NCBI GenBank assembly: GCA_002482865.1
Contig: DLGU01000147.1
Span: 642 to 6,428, forward strand
Direction of reading: 5' to 3'
DNA: 5,787 nt
Source of the DNA: Porphyrobacter sp. UBA7686
GTDB lineage: Bacteria; Pseudomonadota; Alphaproteobacteria; Sphingomonadales; Sphingomonadaceae
Shown here piece after piece: positions 1 through 5,395 of this stretch. The notes beneath the pieces are model-generated. The model saw nothing but the letters and a program-made list of their open reading frames with translations, made no database searches and was not told the DNA's origin. Each line of letters opens with the position of its first letter. The first letter of the stretch is position 1. The translations under genes and the position numbers were made by a program.

Positions 1-489
1 ATCGGCCGCGCGGCGCGCAACGTCGATGGCCGCGTGATCCTCTACGCCGACCGCATCACCGGGAGCATGGAGCGCGCGCTGGCGGAGACCGACCGCCGCC
101 GGTCGAAGCAGGAGGCTTACAACGCCGAACACGGCATCACGCCCACCACGATCAAGCGCAACATCCACGACATCGTCGCCCATTCCGCTGCGCAGGATAG
201 CGTGTTGGTGGACACCGGCGATCCGGAGCGCAACAACCTCGTCGGCCACAATCTGCGCAGCTACATCGAAGACCTCGAAAAGCGGATGCGCAATGCGGCT
301 GCGAACCTCGAATTCGAGGAAGCAGGCCGATTGCGCGACGAAATCCGGCGACTTGAAGCGGACGAGCTTGGCATCCCCGACAAGGACAAGCGCGCACCGA
401 TCGTGGGGCGGAGCAACGAGGGCAAGCCGGGGACGCGCAAGACGCGATACGGGAAGGTGCGGGCGAAGCGGATGGGCGGGAAGCCTTGA
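1..489 (+). CDS. uvrB: UvrB, excinuclease ABC subunit B (C-terminal part; 5' end outside window)
   Basis: UvrB is the DNA-helicase-like damage-verifying subunit of the UvrABC nucleotide excision repair complex in the cytoplasm. The reading frame is open from base 1 and gives 162 codons to a TGA at 487-489, roughly the last quarter of a protein usually near 700 residues. It opens on IGRAARN, the arginine-rich helicase motif VI. Next comes the highly conserved stretch VILYADRITGSMERAL with HGITPTTI, typical of the UvrB C-terminal region. After a polar linker, fragment codons about 85-123 (LRSYIEDLEKRM to RLRDEIRRLEAD) form the UVR helical hairpin that binds UvrC. The tail is strongly basic (TRKTRYGKVRAKRMGGKP). 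The GTG at 34 is internal, not a start. The last coding bases are one copy of a direct repeat that recurs after hicB, so this gene end may be an insertion site. Identity is very secure from the motifs. Confidence 0.97.
   Translation: MGRAARNVDGRVILYADRITGSMERALAETDRRRSKQEAYNAEHGITPTTIKRNIHDIVAHSAAQDSVLVDTGDPERNNLVGHNLRSYIEDLEKRMRNAAANLEFEEAGRLRDEIRRLEADELGIPDKDKRAPIVGRSNEGKPGTRKTRYGKVRAKRMGGKP
471..487 (+). repeat. Left copy of 17-bp direct repeat flanking the hicAB block
   Basis: GATGGGCGGGAAGCCTT forms the end of the uvrB coding sequence and runs into its TGA stop. It matches 1094-1110 at 15 of 17 positions, with the last 10 bases identical; both differences are transitions. The two copies bracket uvrB's stop, the leader, hicA and hicB, giving a unit of 623 bp. 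The bases beyond the repeat on each side do not match. It may be an attachment-site or insertion-duplication scar; that role is inference. Confidence 0.6.
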
Positions 490-498
490 GGCTGAGGA

Positions 499-549
499 AA
501 AATTGCCTCTGCGACGACATGCGACTTTGCGCGACAACAGAGCAATTTT
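499..549 (+). repeat. Imperfect inverted repeat in the hicA leader
   Basis: AAAATTGC at 499-506 is the exact reverse complement of GCAATTTT at 542-549. The match extends outward (TCT 508-510 with AGA 539-541) if C507 is bulged, giving about 11 paired bases around a 28-nt loop. The 3' arm ends in TTTT, followed by another TTTT at 554-557. It could be a weak uvrB terminator or an operator-like structure, but the stem is A/T-rich and the loop long, so it is not a classical intrinsic terminator. Confidence 0.35.
511..535 (+). repeat. Three GCGAC direct repeats at 10-bp period
   Basis: GCGAC occurs at 511-515, 521-525 and 531-535, exactly 10 bp apart and so on roughly the same face of the helix. 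All three lie in the loop of the surrounding inverted repeat and upstream of the AT-rich stretch before hicA. Helically phased short repeats can be binding sites for a dimeric or oligomeric regulator, but no regulator is identified, and pentamers this G/C-rich recur by chance in such DNA. Confidence 0.35.
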
Positions 550-575
550 GAGATTTTATCCAATGTAATTAGCAT
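548..575 (+). promoter_or_regulatory. Candidate promoter for hicAB (weak)
   Basis: Bases 541-592 are only about 35% G+C by eye count, against a clearly GC-rich background. TTGAGA (548-553) and TAGCAT (570-575), spaced 16 bp, are a passable -35/-10 pair. TGTAAT (564-569) is a closer -10 match but lacks a good -35. Either would place transcription start within about 35 bases of hicA. A small odd palindrome, GGTG-T-CACC (576-584), follows and could be an operator. The location is sensible, but the exact boxes are a guess. Confidence 0.25.
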
Positions 576-607
576 GGTGTCACCCAGTCAAAGTGAACCA
601 CCCTGCC

Positions 608-859
608 ATGACCCAAATCGAAAAACTCTACACCCGCCTTGTGCAATCGCGCTCTGCCATGCGGTTCGCCGATTTTGAGCGCATCCTGAGGGCCTTCGGC
701 TTCGAACTTGACCGCATCAATGGCAGCCACCACATCTACCGACACGCACGCGTTCCGCGCCGCCTCAGCATCCAGCCGCGTGGCGGGCAAGCAAAGCCCT
801 ACCAAATCGACCAGTTTCTTGATATTGTCGAAGAGTTCGGTCTCGAAATGAGCAAATGA
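608..859 (+). CDS. hicA: HicA-family type II toxin (mRNA interferase)
   Basis: HicA toxins have a double-stranded-RNA-binding-like fold and cleave mRNA in a translation-independent way until bound by HicB. The 83-residue product has the family layout: an N-terminal helix (TQIEKLYTRLV), the segment RFADFERILRAFGFELDRI, then the GSHHIYRH motif with the presumed catalytic histidine at residue 41, then a beta segment and a C-terminal helix (YQIDQFLDIVEEFGLEM). The extended KPYQIDQFLDIVEE end resembles a longer HicA subgroup common in proteobacteria. The ATG at 608 is chosen because the family-like sequence starts there; an in-frame GTG at 593 would add five residues. Neither start has a clear Shine-Dalgarno sequence. 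The stop overlaps the hicB start as ATGA, so the antitoxin is translationally coupled. Nothing looks broken. Function is assigned from the motif and the hicB partner. Confidence 0.88.
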   Translation: MTQIEKLYTRLVQSRSAMRFADFERILRAFGFELDRINGSHHIYRHARVPRRLSIQPRGGQAKPYQIDQFLDIVEEFGLEMSK

Positions 860-1080
860 TGGATCACCGCTACCACATCAATGTGTTCTGGTCTCAGCGC
901 GACGAATGCTGGGTCGCGGACGTGCCTGATCTGAAGTCGTGCGCCGCTTTCGGTGATACGCCCGAAGAAGCGATTGCGGAGGCGCGATTGGCTGTCGATG
1001 CTTGGCTTGAATCCGCGCGTGCGGGAAACCTGCCGATCCCGGAAGCGCGTTATCGCCCAGCAATATACGCCGCGGCCTGA
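856..1080 (+). CDS. hicB: HicB-family antitoxin, short form without DNA-binding domain
   Basis: HicB binds and blocks HicA. The 74-residue product is one partial RNase-H-like HicB domain: a first strand (YHINVFWSQRDECWVADVPDL), the KSCAAFGDTPEEAIAEA turn and helix typical of the family, a helix reaching WLESARAGN, and a final NLPIPEARYRP strand. Many HicB proteins carry a C-terminal helix-turn-helix or ribbon-helix-helix for autorepression. Here the chain stops about ten residues after the PIPE segment, so that domain is missing. Start ATG 856 overlaps the hicA stop by 4 bases; ATG 859 is an equivalent alternative one codon later. The right copy of the flanking direct repeat begins 13 bases after the stop. 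Because a DNA-binding domain is lacking, self-repression of the operon, if it occurs, needs another protein. Confidence 0.86.
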   Translation: MMDHRYHINVFWSQRDECWVADVPDLKSCAAFGDTPEEAIAEARLAVDAWLESARAGNLPIPEARYRPAIYAAA

Positions 1081-1093
1081 CCCGCTGAATTAA

Positions 1094-1110
1094 GATAGGT
1101 GGGAAGCCTT
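1094..1110 (+). repeat. Right copy of 17-bp direct repeat (relic of uvrB 3' end)
   Basis: GATAGGTGGGAAGCCTT matches 471-487 at 15 of 17 bases. Read in the phase corresponding to uvrB, it gives ATA GGT GGG AAG CCT TAG, that is I-G-G-K-P-stop, against M-G-G-K-P-stop in the real gene: one silent change, one M/I change and a different stop codon. This is what a duplicated or displaced uvrB terminus would look like. The copy overlaps the hairpin at 1097-1120. Confidence 0.6.
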
Positions 1111-1120
1111 AGCCCCACCT
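1097..1120 (+). terminator. Hairpin after hicB, possible terminator
   Basis: AGGTGGG (1097-1103) pairs perfectly with CCCACCT (1114-1120) around a 10-base loop. It lies 17 bp after the hicB stop and 39 bp before the peptidase start, a suitable place to end the hicAB transcript. No T-run follows (CTTGAACCCC), so it would be a weak or factor-assisted terminator, or only an mRNA 3'-end stabiliser. Confidence 0.35.
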
Positions 1121-1126
1121 CTTGAA

Positions 1127-1158
1127 CCCCGTCCCCAACCCTGCCAACCCTCACCCCC
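1127..1158 (-). other. G-quadruplex-capable G-tract cluster directly upstream of the peptidase start
   Basis: The plus strand has five C-runs of 3 to 5 bases (1127-1130, 1133-1136, 1139-1141, 1148-1150, 1154-1158) separated by 2, 2, 6 and 3 bases. The minus strand therefore fits the standard G3+N1-7 quadruplex pattern with one tract to spare. The cluster abuts the ATG at 1159 and occupies the place where a ribosome binding site would be. An 8-bp direct repeat, CCAACCCT (1135-1142 and 1144-1151), lies within it. Structure formation and function are inference. Confidence 0.45.
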
Positions 1159-2664
1159 ATGAACGCCCGATTCCTCGCCGCGCTGGCCGCTGCCAGCACC
1201 CTCACCCTTGCCCTTCCCACATCCGCGCAGGACGCGCCCAAGCCTGAGGTCGCCGCCAAGCCCGCGCCTGAGCGGCAGTCGCGCACCCGCGATCTTGCCG
1301 GCACTTTCGGGGGGCAACGCATCGCCTATCGCGCGACCATTGCCGACACGATTCTGTCGGACGAGGCCGGCAAGGCCGAGGCGGTAATCGTCACCACCTC
1401 CTATGTAAAAACCCCGATGGACCCGTCGCGCCCGGTGTTCTTCATTTACAATGGCGGGCCGGGTTCGGGCTCGGTGTGGCTCCAGATGGGTGCCTTCGGG
1501 CCGAAGCGCGTCGCGATCCCGTCAGACGCCAAAGACGATGGCGCGCCGCCTTATCCGCTGGTCGACAACCCCGAGAGCCTGCTCGATGTCGCCGACCTTG
1601 TCTTCATCGACCCTCCGGGGACGGGCTTCAGCCACCTCACGCAAGGGACCGATCCCAAGAAGTATTATGGCCTGCGTCAAGATGGCCGCGCCGTTGCCAC
1701 GGTGATCCGGCGCTGGATCAATGACAATGGCCGTTGGAACAGCCCCAAGTTCCTCGGCGGCGAAAGCTACGGCACCACCCGCACCGCGATGGTCGCGGAC
1801 GAGCTGGAAGGCAGCACCTATAATGACGTCGGCCTCAACGGGTTGATCCTCGTCTCGACCATCCTCGATTTTGGGGTCGAAGACACGACGCCGGGCAACG
1901 AGATGGCCTATGTCGTCACCCTGCCCAACATGGCGACCACAGCCTTTTATCACGGCAAGGTGCAAGGCGCTTCGGCTGCGGCAGTGGCTGAGGAAGCGCG
2001 CCGCTTTGCGATCGGGCCCTTTGCCACCGCGCTGCTCAAGGGGCAGGACCTGCCCGCCGAGGAGCGCGCGAGCGTGCGCAAGGAATTGTCGCGCCTCACT
2101 GGCCTGTCGGAGGAATATCTCGACCAAGCCAACCTGCGCGTCACTGACCAGCGCTTCTACAAGGAACTGCTGCGCGACCGGGGGCTGACCGTCGGCAGGC
2201 TCGATTCGCGCTACACGGGGACCGATTACGACAATGCGGGCGAGACGCCGGACAATGACCCGAGCTTCTACGGCATCGACGCAGGCTACACCGCTGCGAT
2301 CAACAGCTGGGCGCGCGAGACGCTCGGCTACCAGACTGATCGCGAATATCAGGCGATCGGTCGCGAGCCGGGGCGCAACTGGGACTGGAGCCTCGACGGT
2401 TCGGGCCGCGCGGCCTATCTCAACGTCGCGCCGCTGATCGGGCAGGCGCTGCGGCAGAATTCGCAGCTGCGTCTGTTCAACGCGCAAGGGTATTATGATT
2501 TCGCCACGCCCTTCTTCGGCGCGGAATATTCGCTGAAGCGCTACGGGATCCCGCAGGACCGCATCACGTGGAAATATTACGACGCCGGGCACATGATGTA
2601 TATTCGCGACGAGGATCGGGCGAAGCTTTCGGCCGATATCCGCGCCTTCATCCGCGCGCGATGA
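1159..2664 (+). CDS. Exported peptidase S10 family serine carboxypeptidase
   Basis: S10 enzymes are alpha/beta-hydrolase serine carboxypeptidases that trim C-terminal residues from peptides, usually with acidic pH optima. This 501-residue protein starts with a Sec signal peptide: a hydrophobic stretch at 4-19, then PTSA, with cleavage likely after A23. A Pro/Ala/Lys-rich linker to about residue 37 follows. The family hallmarks are the oxyanion-loop motif YNGGPGSGS (97-105), FIDPPGTGFS, the nucleophile motif GGESYGT with Ser203, the acidic motif GYYDFATP with Asp447 as likely triad acid, and AGHMMY with His478. The triad is therefore complete and activity is likely. ATG 1159 is the only ATG ahead of the signal peptide; an in-frame TGA lies at 1123-1125. 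No Shine-Dalgarno is visible: the leader is C-rich. The stop overlaps the next gene by 4 bases (ATGA), so the lipoprotein is co-translated. The natural substrate is unknown; scavenging of periplasmic peptides is plausible. Confidence 0.93.
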   Translation: MNARFLAALAAASTLTLALPTSAQDAPKPEVAAKPAPERQSRTRDLAGTFGGQRIAYRATIADTILSDEAGKAEAVIVTTSYVKTPMDPSRPVFFIYNGGPGSGSVWLQMGAFGPKRVAIPSDAKDDGAPPYPLVDNPESLLDVADLVFIDPPGTGFSHLTQGTDPKKYYGLRQDGRAVATVIRRWINDNGRWNSPKFLGGESYGTTRTAMVADELEGSTYNDVGLNGLILVSTILDFGVEDTTPGNEMAYVVTLPNMATTAFYHGKVQGASAAAVAEEARRFAIGPFATALLKGQDLPAEERASVRKELSRLTGLSEEYLDQANLRVTDQRFYKELLRDRGLTVGRLDSRYTGTDYDNAGETPDNDPSFYGIDAGYTAAINSWARETLGYQTDREYQAIGREPGRNWDWSLDGSGRAAYLNVAPLIGQALRQNSQLRLFNAQGYYDFATPFFGAEYSLKRYGIPQDRITWKYYDAGHMMYIRDEDRAKLSADIRAFIRAR

Positions 2665-3263
2665 TCCGCAAGCTGGCGTTATGCACCGCGCTGGTGGGCG
2701 CGGGCGGATTGGCAGCGTGCAAGCCGCCGCCGACCGATTCTGCCGTGGCGCGGGTATCCCTGCTAGCGCCGAGCGCCGGGCCGTCCGCCCCTCTGCCCTC
2801 GCCCGATACGACCGCTGCGGTCTGGGCGAGCACGGACAAGCCGCTGCGGCTGGTGTATGGCGTTCCCGGTCAGCCGGTGCTGCTCGCGCTCGAATGCCTT
2901 GATCCCGCCAAGCCCGACGCGCGGCTCAAGATTACCCGCCATGCGCCAGCGGACGAGGGCGCCGCCGCGCTGCTGGCGCTGATCGGCAATGGCTGGATCG
3001 GACGCTTCCCGGTCGATGCGACCACGGTTGGTGGGCGCGTGCTGTGGCAGGGCGAGGTTCCAGCGCTGACCCGCGAATGGGATGCGCTCAAGCCGGAACG
3101 CGAGGCGACTGTTACGGTGCCGGGCGCAGGGCTGGTGCGGCTCAACCCCAGCCCGCTGCCGATGCAGCTTGTCACCACATGCCGCAACGAAGCGCGCGAA
3201 AACGCGCCGACAACCTTGGAGCTGTTCACCCCGCCGACGCCAGAGCCTTCACCGGTCCCCTGA
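2661..3263 (+). CDS. Putative lipoprotein of unknown function
   Basis: I do not recognise a family. The 200-residue product starts with a clear lipoprotein signal: MIRK, a hydrophobic core, and the lipobox LAAC with Cys20 as the acylation site. Residue +2 is Lys, so there is no Asp retention signal and outer-membrane sorting is possible. A low-complexity Pro/Ser/Ala linker spans about 21-55. A likely beta-rich domain spans about 60-175 (RLVYGVPGQPVLLALECL, GWIGRFPVD, GRVLWQGEVPAL, ATVTVPGAGLVRLN). The mature domain has two cysteines, C79 and C174, which could form a disulfide. The C-terminus is proline-rich (TPPTPEPSPVP). ATG 2661 is chosen because it begins the lipoprotein signal and overlaps the peptidase stop as ATGA. 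No separate ribosome site is seen, so translation is probably coupled to the peptidase. A role with that peptidase, such as anchoring, inhibition or chaperoning, is inference only. Its 3' end overlaps the convergent reductase gene by 15 bp. Confidence 0.82.
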   Translation: MIRKLALCTALVGAGGLAACKPPPTDSAVARVSLLAPSAGPSAPLPSPDTTAAVWASTDKPLRLVYGVPGQPVLLALECLDPAKPDARLKITRHAPADEGAAALLALIGNGWIGRFPVDATTVGGRVLWQGEVPALTREWDALKPEREATVTVPGAGLVRLNPSPLPMQLVTTCRNEARENAPTTLELFTPPTPEPSPVP

Positions 3264-5336
3264 TGCCTGTCGCTCAAGCAATTCCGGCGTAAGCACCTGC
3301 GGCAATTGCTGCGGGCTTACTGCCCCCGGCGGATACCAGAGGTAAAGCGGCACGCCCGCTGCACCTTGTTCGGTGAGGAAGGCGGTGATCTCGGGATCGC
3401 GCACCGTCCAGTCCCCCACCATCGGCACCACGCCCGCATTGACGAAGGCCTCGCGCACGCCCTCGCGCTCGATCGAGCTGGCTTCGTTGACCTTGCAGGT
3501 CACGCACCAGTCGGCGGTGAACCACAGGAACACTGGCTTGCCCGACGCACGCGCCTTAGTCAGCGCATCGCGGCTGAAGCTCTGCGGGTTGTGGATGCTG
3601 GCCTTGGGCGCGCTTGCCTTGCTCTCATAGACCGAAGGCAGTGCGATCAACGCAAAGGCAAGGAACGGCGCGGCGACGAGGCCAAAGGCGGGCCAAGCCA
3701 GCTTGCCGCCGCGCTGCAAACGCCCGGTCACGAACAGCCCGAGGAGCACGCCCACCACCAGCACCAGTGCGATGAGGCCAAAGTGCCGCCCACCCAGCTG
3801 CACCGTCAGCCACAGCAGCGCGAGGCCGGTCAGACCCATCGGGATCGCCATGATCCGCCGGAACCGCTCCATCCACGCGCCGGGCTTGGGCAGCATCCGG
3901 CGCAACGGCGGCACGAAGCCGAGCAGCAGGAACGGCAGCGCCAGCCCTAGCCCCAGCAGCGCGAACAGCAGCAAGGCTTGCGGCACCGGCAGCAACAATG
4001 CCGCCCCCAAAGCTGCCGCCATGAAGGGGCCGGTGCAGGGTGTCGCCACGAAAGCGGCGAGCAATCCGGTGGCGAACGCACCGGTGCGCTCGCCCCCCAT
4101 GCTCATGGAGATCGTCGGCAGCTCGAACAGCCCGGCAAAGTTGGCCGTGATCGCCGCAGCCAGCACCAGCAAGGCGACGACCACGCCCGGCTCCTGCAAC
4201 TGGAATGCCCAGCCGACCTGTTCGCCCGCCGCGCGTAAGGCGAGCAGCAGCGCGCCCAGAGCGACGCAGGCCAGCACCACGCCAGCGGTATAGGCGAGCC
4301 CTTCAGCCCGCGCCTTGGCCTCGCTCTCACCGGCGCGGGCGAGTGCGATCGCCTTCAGGCTCAGGATCGGGAAGACGCAGGGCATGATGTTGAGCAGCAA
4401 GCCGCCCACCAGCGCGCCGAGGATGAGCGTCCACAATGGCGGAGCGGGTGCATTCTGCGCGCCTGCGATGACCTCGCCGCCGCTCGGCACGGTGCCGAGG
4501 TCGGCTTCGAACCGCACGCCGCTGCCCTCGCCAAAGGCAAGAATGCCGCTGACCTTAGAGGCCTTGCCGGTCCCGTATTCGTCGAGCGGGATTTCGGCGA
4601 CCAGCATATCACCCACCCGGCGGAAGGTCTGCAGCGCGGAATAGGCAACCAGCCGGTCATTGGCGATGAAGACGTGCGGATCGGTCAGGCCGACACTGGC
4701 GGGCAAGGGGATGGCGATGCGCAGGATCTTGCCGGTGATCGCGAACTGCGCCTTGGCGTCAATCAGCGGGGCGACCGACGCACGCCACCGGGCAAAATCG
4801 CCCCCTGCTTGCACCGTCAAGTCAGCCGCCTGTGGCACGCAGATCTCGTCGGTGCAGGCGAGATATTCGATTTCGCCTTCGACCGTGGTTCCGGCAAAGC
4901 TCTTGACGCTCGGTCCCGGCACCACCGGCACCAGCACGGTGTAGCTACCTTCGTAAATGTGGTTCATCAGACCGCTGATCAGCAGCCGCTTGGGCACCGG
5001 ATAGCGCGCCTCTCCCACTTCCCAGTCGGGTGGCAGGTTCAGCGACAGACGCATACCCTGCCCCGCATCGCCGGGATTTGACCAATAGCCGTGCCATTCG
5101 CTCGCGCTCGGCGTGAAGCGCAGCGCCAGCGTCCATTCTTTGCCTTCGATCGGAGCGCCATCCGCGTAAAGCGCGACCGCGATCTTGTCGGACCCGATAG
5201 TCGGCCCGCCGCGCGCTGGCTGCGGCGAAGCTTCTTGCGCAAAGGCCGGCCCCGCCAGCATCAGACTTGCGGCCAGCGCAAGCACCCATGCAGCGAATTG
5301 TCGGATGATGGACGGGAAGAATCTTGCGTGCGGCAC
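3249..5336 (-). CDS. dsbD: DsbD/ScsB-family transmembrane thiol:disulfide interchange protein
   Basis: DsbD-type proteins carry electrons from cytoplasmic thioredoxin across the inner membrane to periplasmic partners such as disulfide isomerases, cytochrome c maturation thioredoxins or peroxiredoxins. The 695-residue chain has a signal peptide (cleavage near AFA, residues 31-33). A periplasmic N-terminal region follows (about 45-295), with the redox pair C161/C166 in CTDEIC. About eight membrane segments span 301-568, with C320 in MPCVFP and C434 in TPCTGP. The C-terminal thioredoxin domain (about 580-690) has CVTC at C611/C614 and a Gly-Val-Pro loop at 661-663. All six cysteines of the electron relay are present. 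E. coli DsbD is shorter (565 residues); the long N-terminal region with a second beta-rich part (about 180-290) is more like ScsB, so the symbol is provisional. The start is GTG 5336: an in-frame TAG lies one codon upstream and AGAGGG sits 6 bases before it. Confidence 0.92.
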   Translation of the reverse strand: MPHARFFPSIIRQFAAWVLALAASLMLAGPAFAQEASPQPARGGPTIGSDKIAVALYADGAPIEGKEWTLALRFTPSASEWHGYWSNPGDAGQGMRLSLNLPPDWEVGEARYPVPKRLLISGLMNHIYEGSYTVLVPVVPGPSVKSFAGTTVEGEIEYLACTDEICVPQAADLTVQAGGDFARWRASVAPLIDAKAQFAITGKILRIAIPLPASVGLTDPHVFIANDRLVAYSALQTFRRVGDMLVAEIPLDEYGTGKASKVSGILAFGEGSGVRFEADLGTVPSGGEVIAGAQNAPAPPLWTLILGALVGGLLLNIMPCVFPILSLKAIALARAGESEAKARAEGLAYTAGVVLACVALGALLLALRAAGEQVGWAFQLQEPGVVVALLVLAAAITANFAGLFELPTISMSMGGERTGAFATGLLAAFVATPCTGPFMAAALGAALLLPVPQALLLFALLGLGLALPFLLLGFVPPLRRMLPKPGAWMERFRRIMAIPMGLTGLALLWLTVQLGGRHFGLIALVLVVGVLLGLFVTGRLQRGGKLAWPAFGLVAAPFLAFALIALPSVYESKASAPKASIHNPQSFSRDALTKARASGKPVFLWFTADWCVTCKVNEASSIEREGVREAFVNAGVVPMVGDWTVRDPEITAFLTEQGAAGVPLYLWYPPGAVSPQQLPQVLTPELLERQASGDR

Positions 5337-5395
5337 GGGCTACCCTCTAGGCTTCACCACCATACTTCGCAATCGGAGCGCGAGACGTGACAGCA
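5337..5395. promoter_or_regulatory. Short divergent intergenic region between the reductase and hydroxylase genes
   Basis: Only 59 bp (50 bp if the hydroxylase starts at GTG 5387) separate the two divergent starts. Minus-strand AGAGGG (5343-5348) and plus-strand GGAG (5375-5378) are plausible ribosome sites for the two genes. I see no convincing -35/-10 pair on either strand, so one or both promoters probably lie inside the opposing gene's first codons or overlap each other. Confidence 0.3.
5343..5348 (-). promoter_or_regulatory. Ribosome binding site fixing the GTG start of the DsbD-family gene
   Basis: On the minus strand AGAGGG lies 6 bases before the GTG at 5336. An in-frame TAG sits between it and the start, so translation cannot begin further upstream in this frame. 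The next in-frame start-like codon would remove most of the signal peptide. This makes the GTG start convincing. Confidence 0.7.

Noticed and set aside
482..493. AGCCT-TG-AGGCT inverted repeat at the uvrB stop as an intrinsic terminator
   Set aside because: A 5-bp stem with a 2-base loop is too tight to fold well, and no T-run follows.
152..575. Minus-strand open frames opposite the uvrB end and the hicA leader
   Set aside because: They are Cys/Arg/Ser-rich without motifs, and uvrB is certain on the other strand.
593..607. GTG at 593 as the hicA start
   Set aside because: It adds only five residues that do not look family-like and has no Shine-Dalgarno. ATG 608 is preferred, although GTG cannot be excluded.
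569..805. Minus-strand open frame opposite hicA, considered as an antisense antitoxin gene
   Set aside because: No ribosome site or motif was seen, and the real partner hicB is directly downstream on the plus strand.
1522..2592. Long open frame (356 codons) on the minus strand across the S10 peptidase gene
   Set aside because: It is antisense to a gene with a full catalytic triad. The product is an Arg/Val/Ala-rich string without recognisable motifs, as expected of a shadow frame in GC-rich DNA.
2568..2660. Upstream extension of the lipoprotein frame to ATG 2568
   Set aside because: It would bury the lipoprotein signal and overlap the peptidase coding sequence by 97 bp. ATG 2661 gives a clean lipobox signal and an ATGA junction.
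3306..3950. Plus-strand open frame (214 codons) opposite the DsbD-family gene
   Set aside because: The product is a His/Gln/Arg-rich low-complexity string, the usual antisense image of membrane-helix codons. The minus-strand gene has all expected domains.
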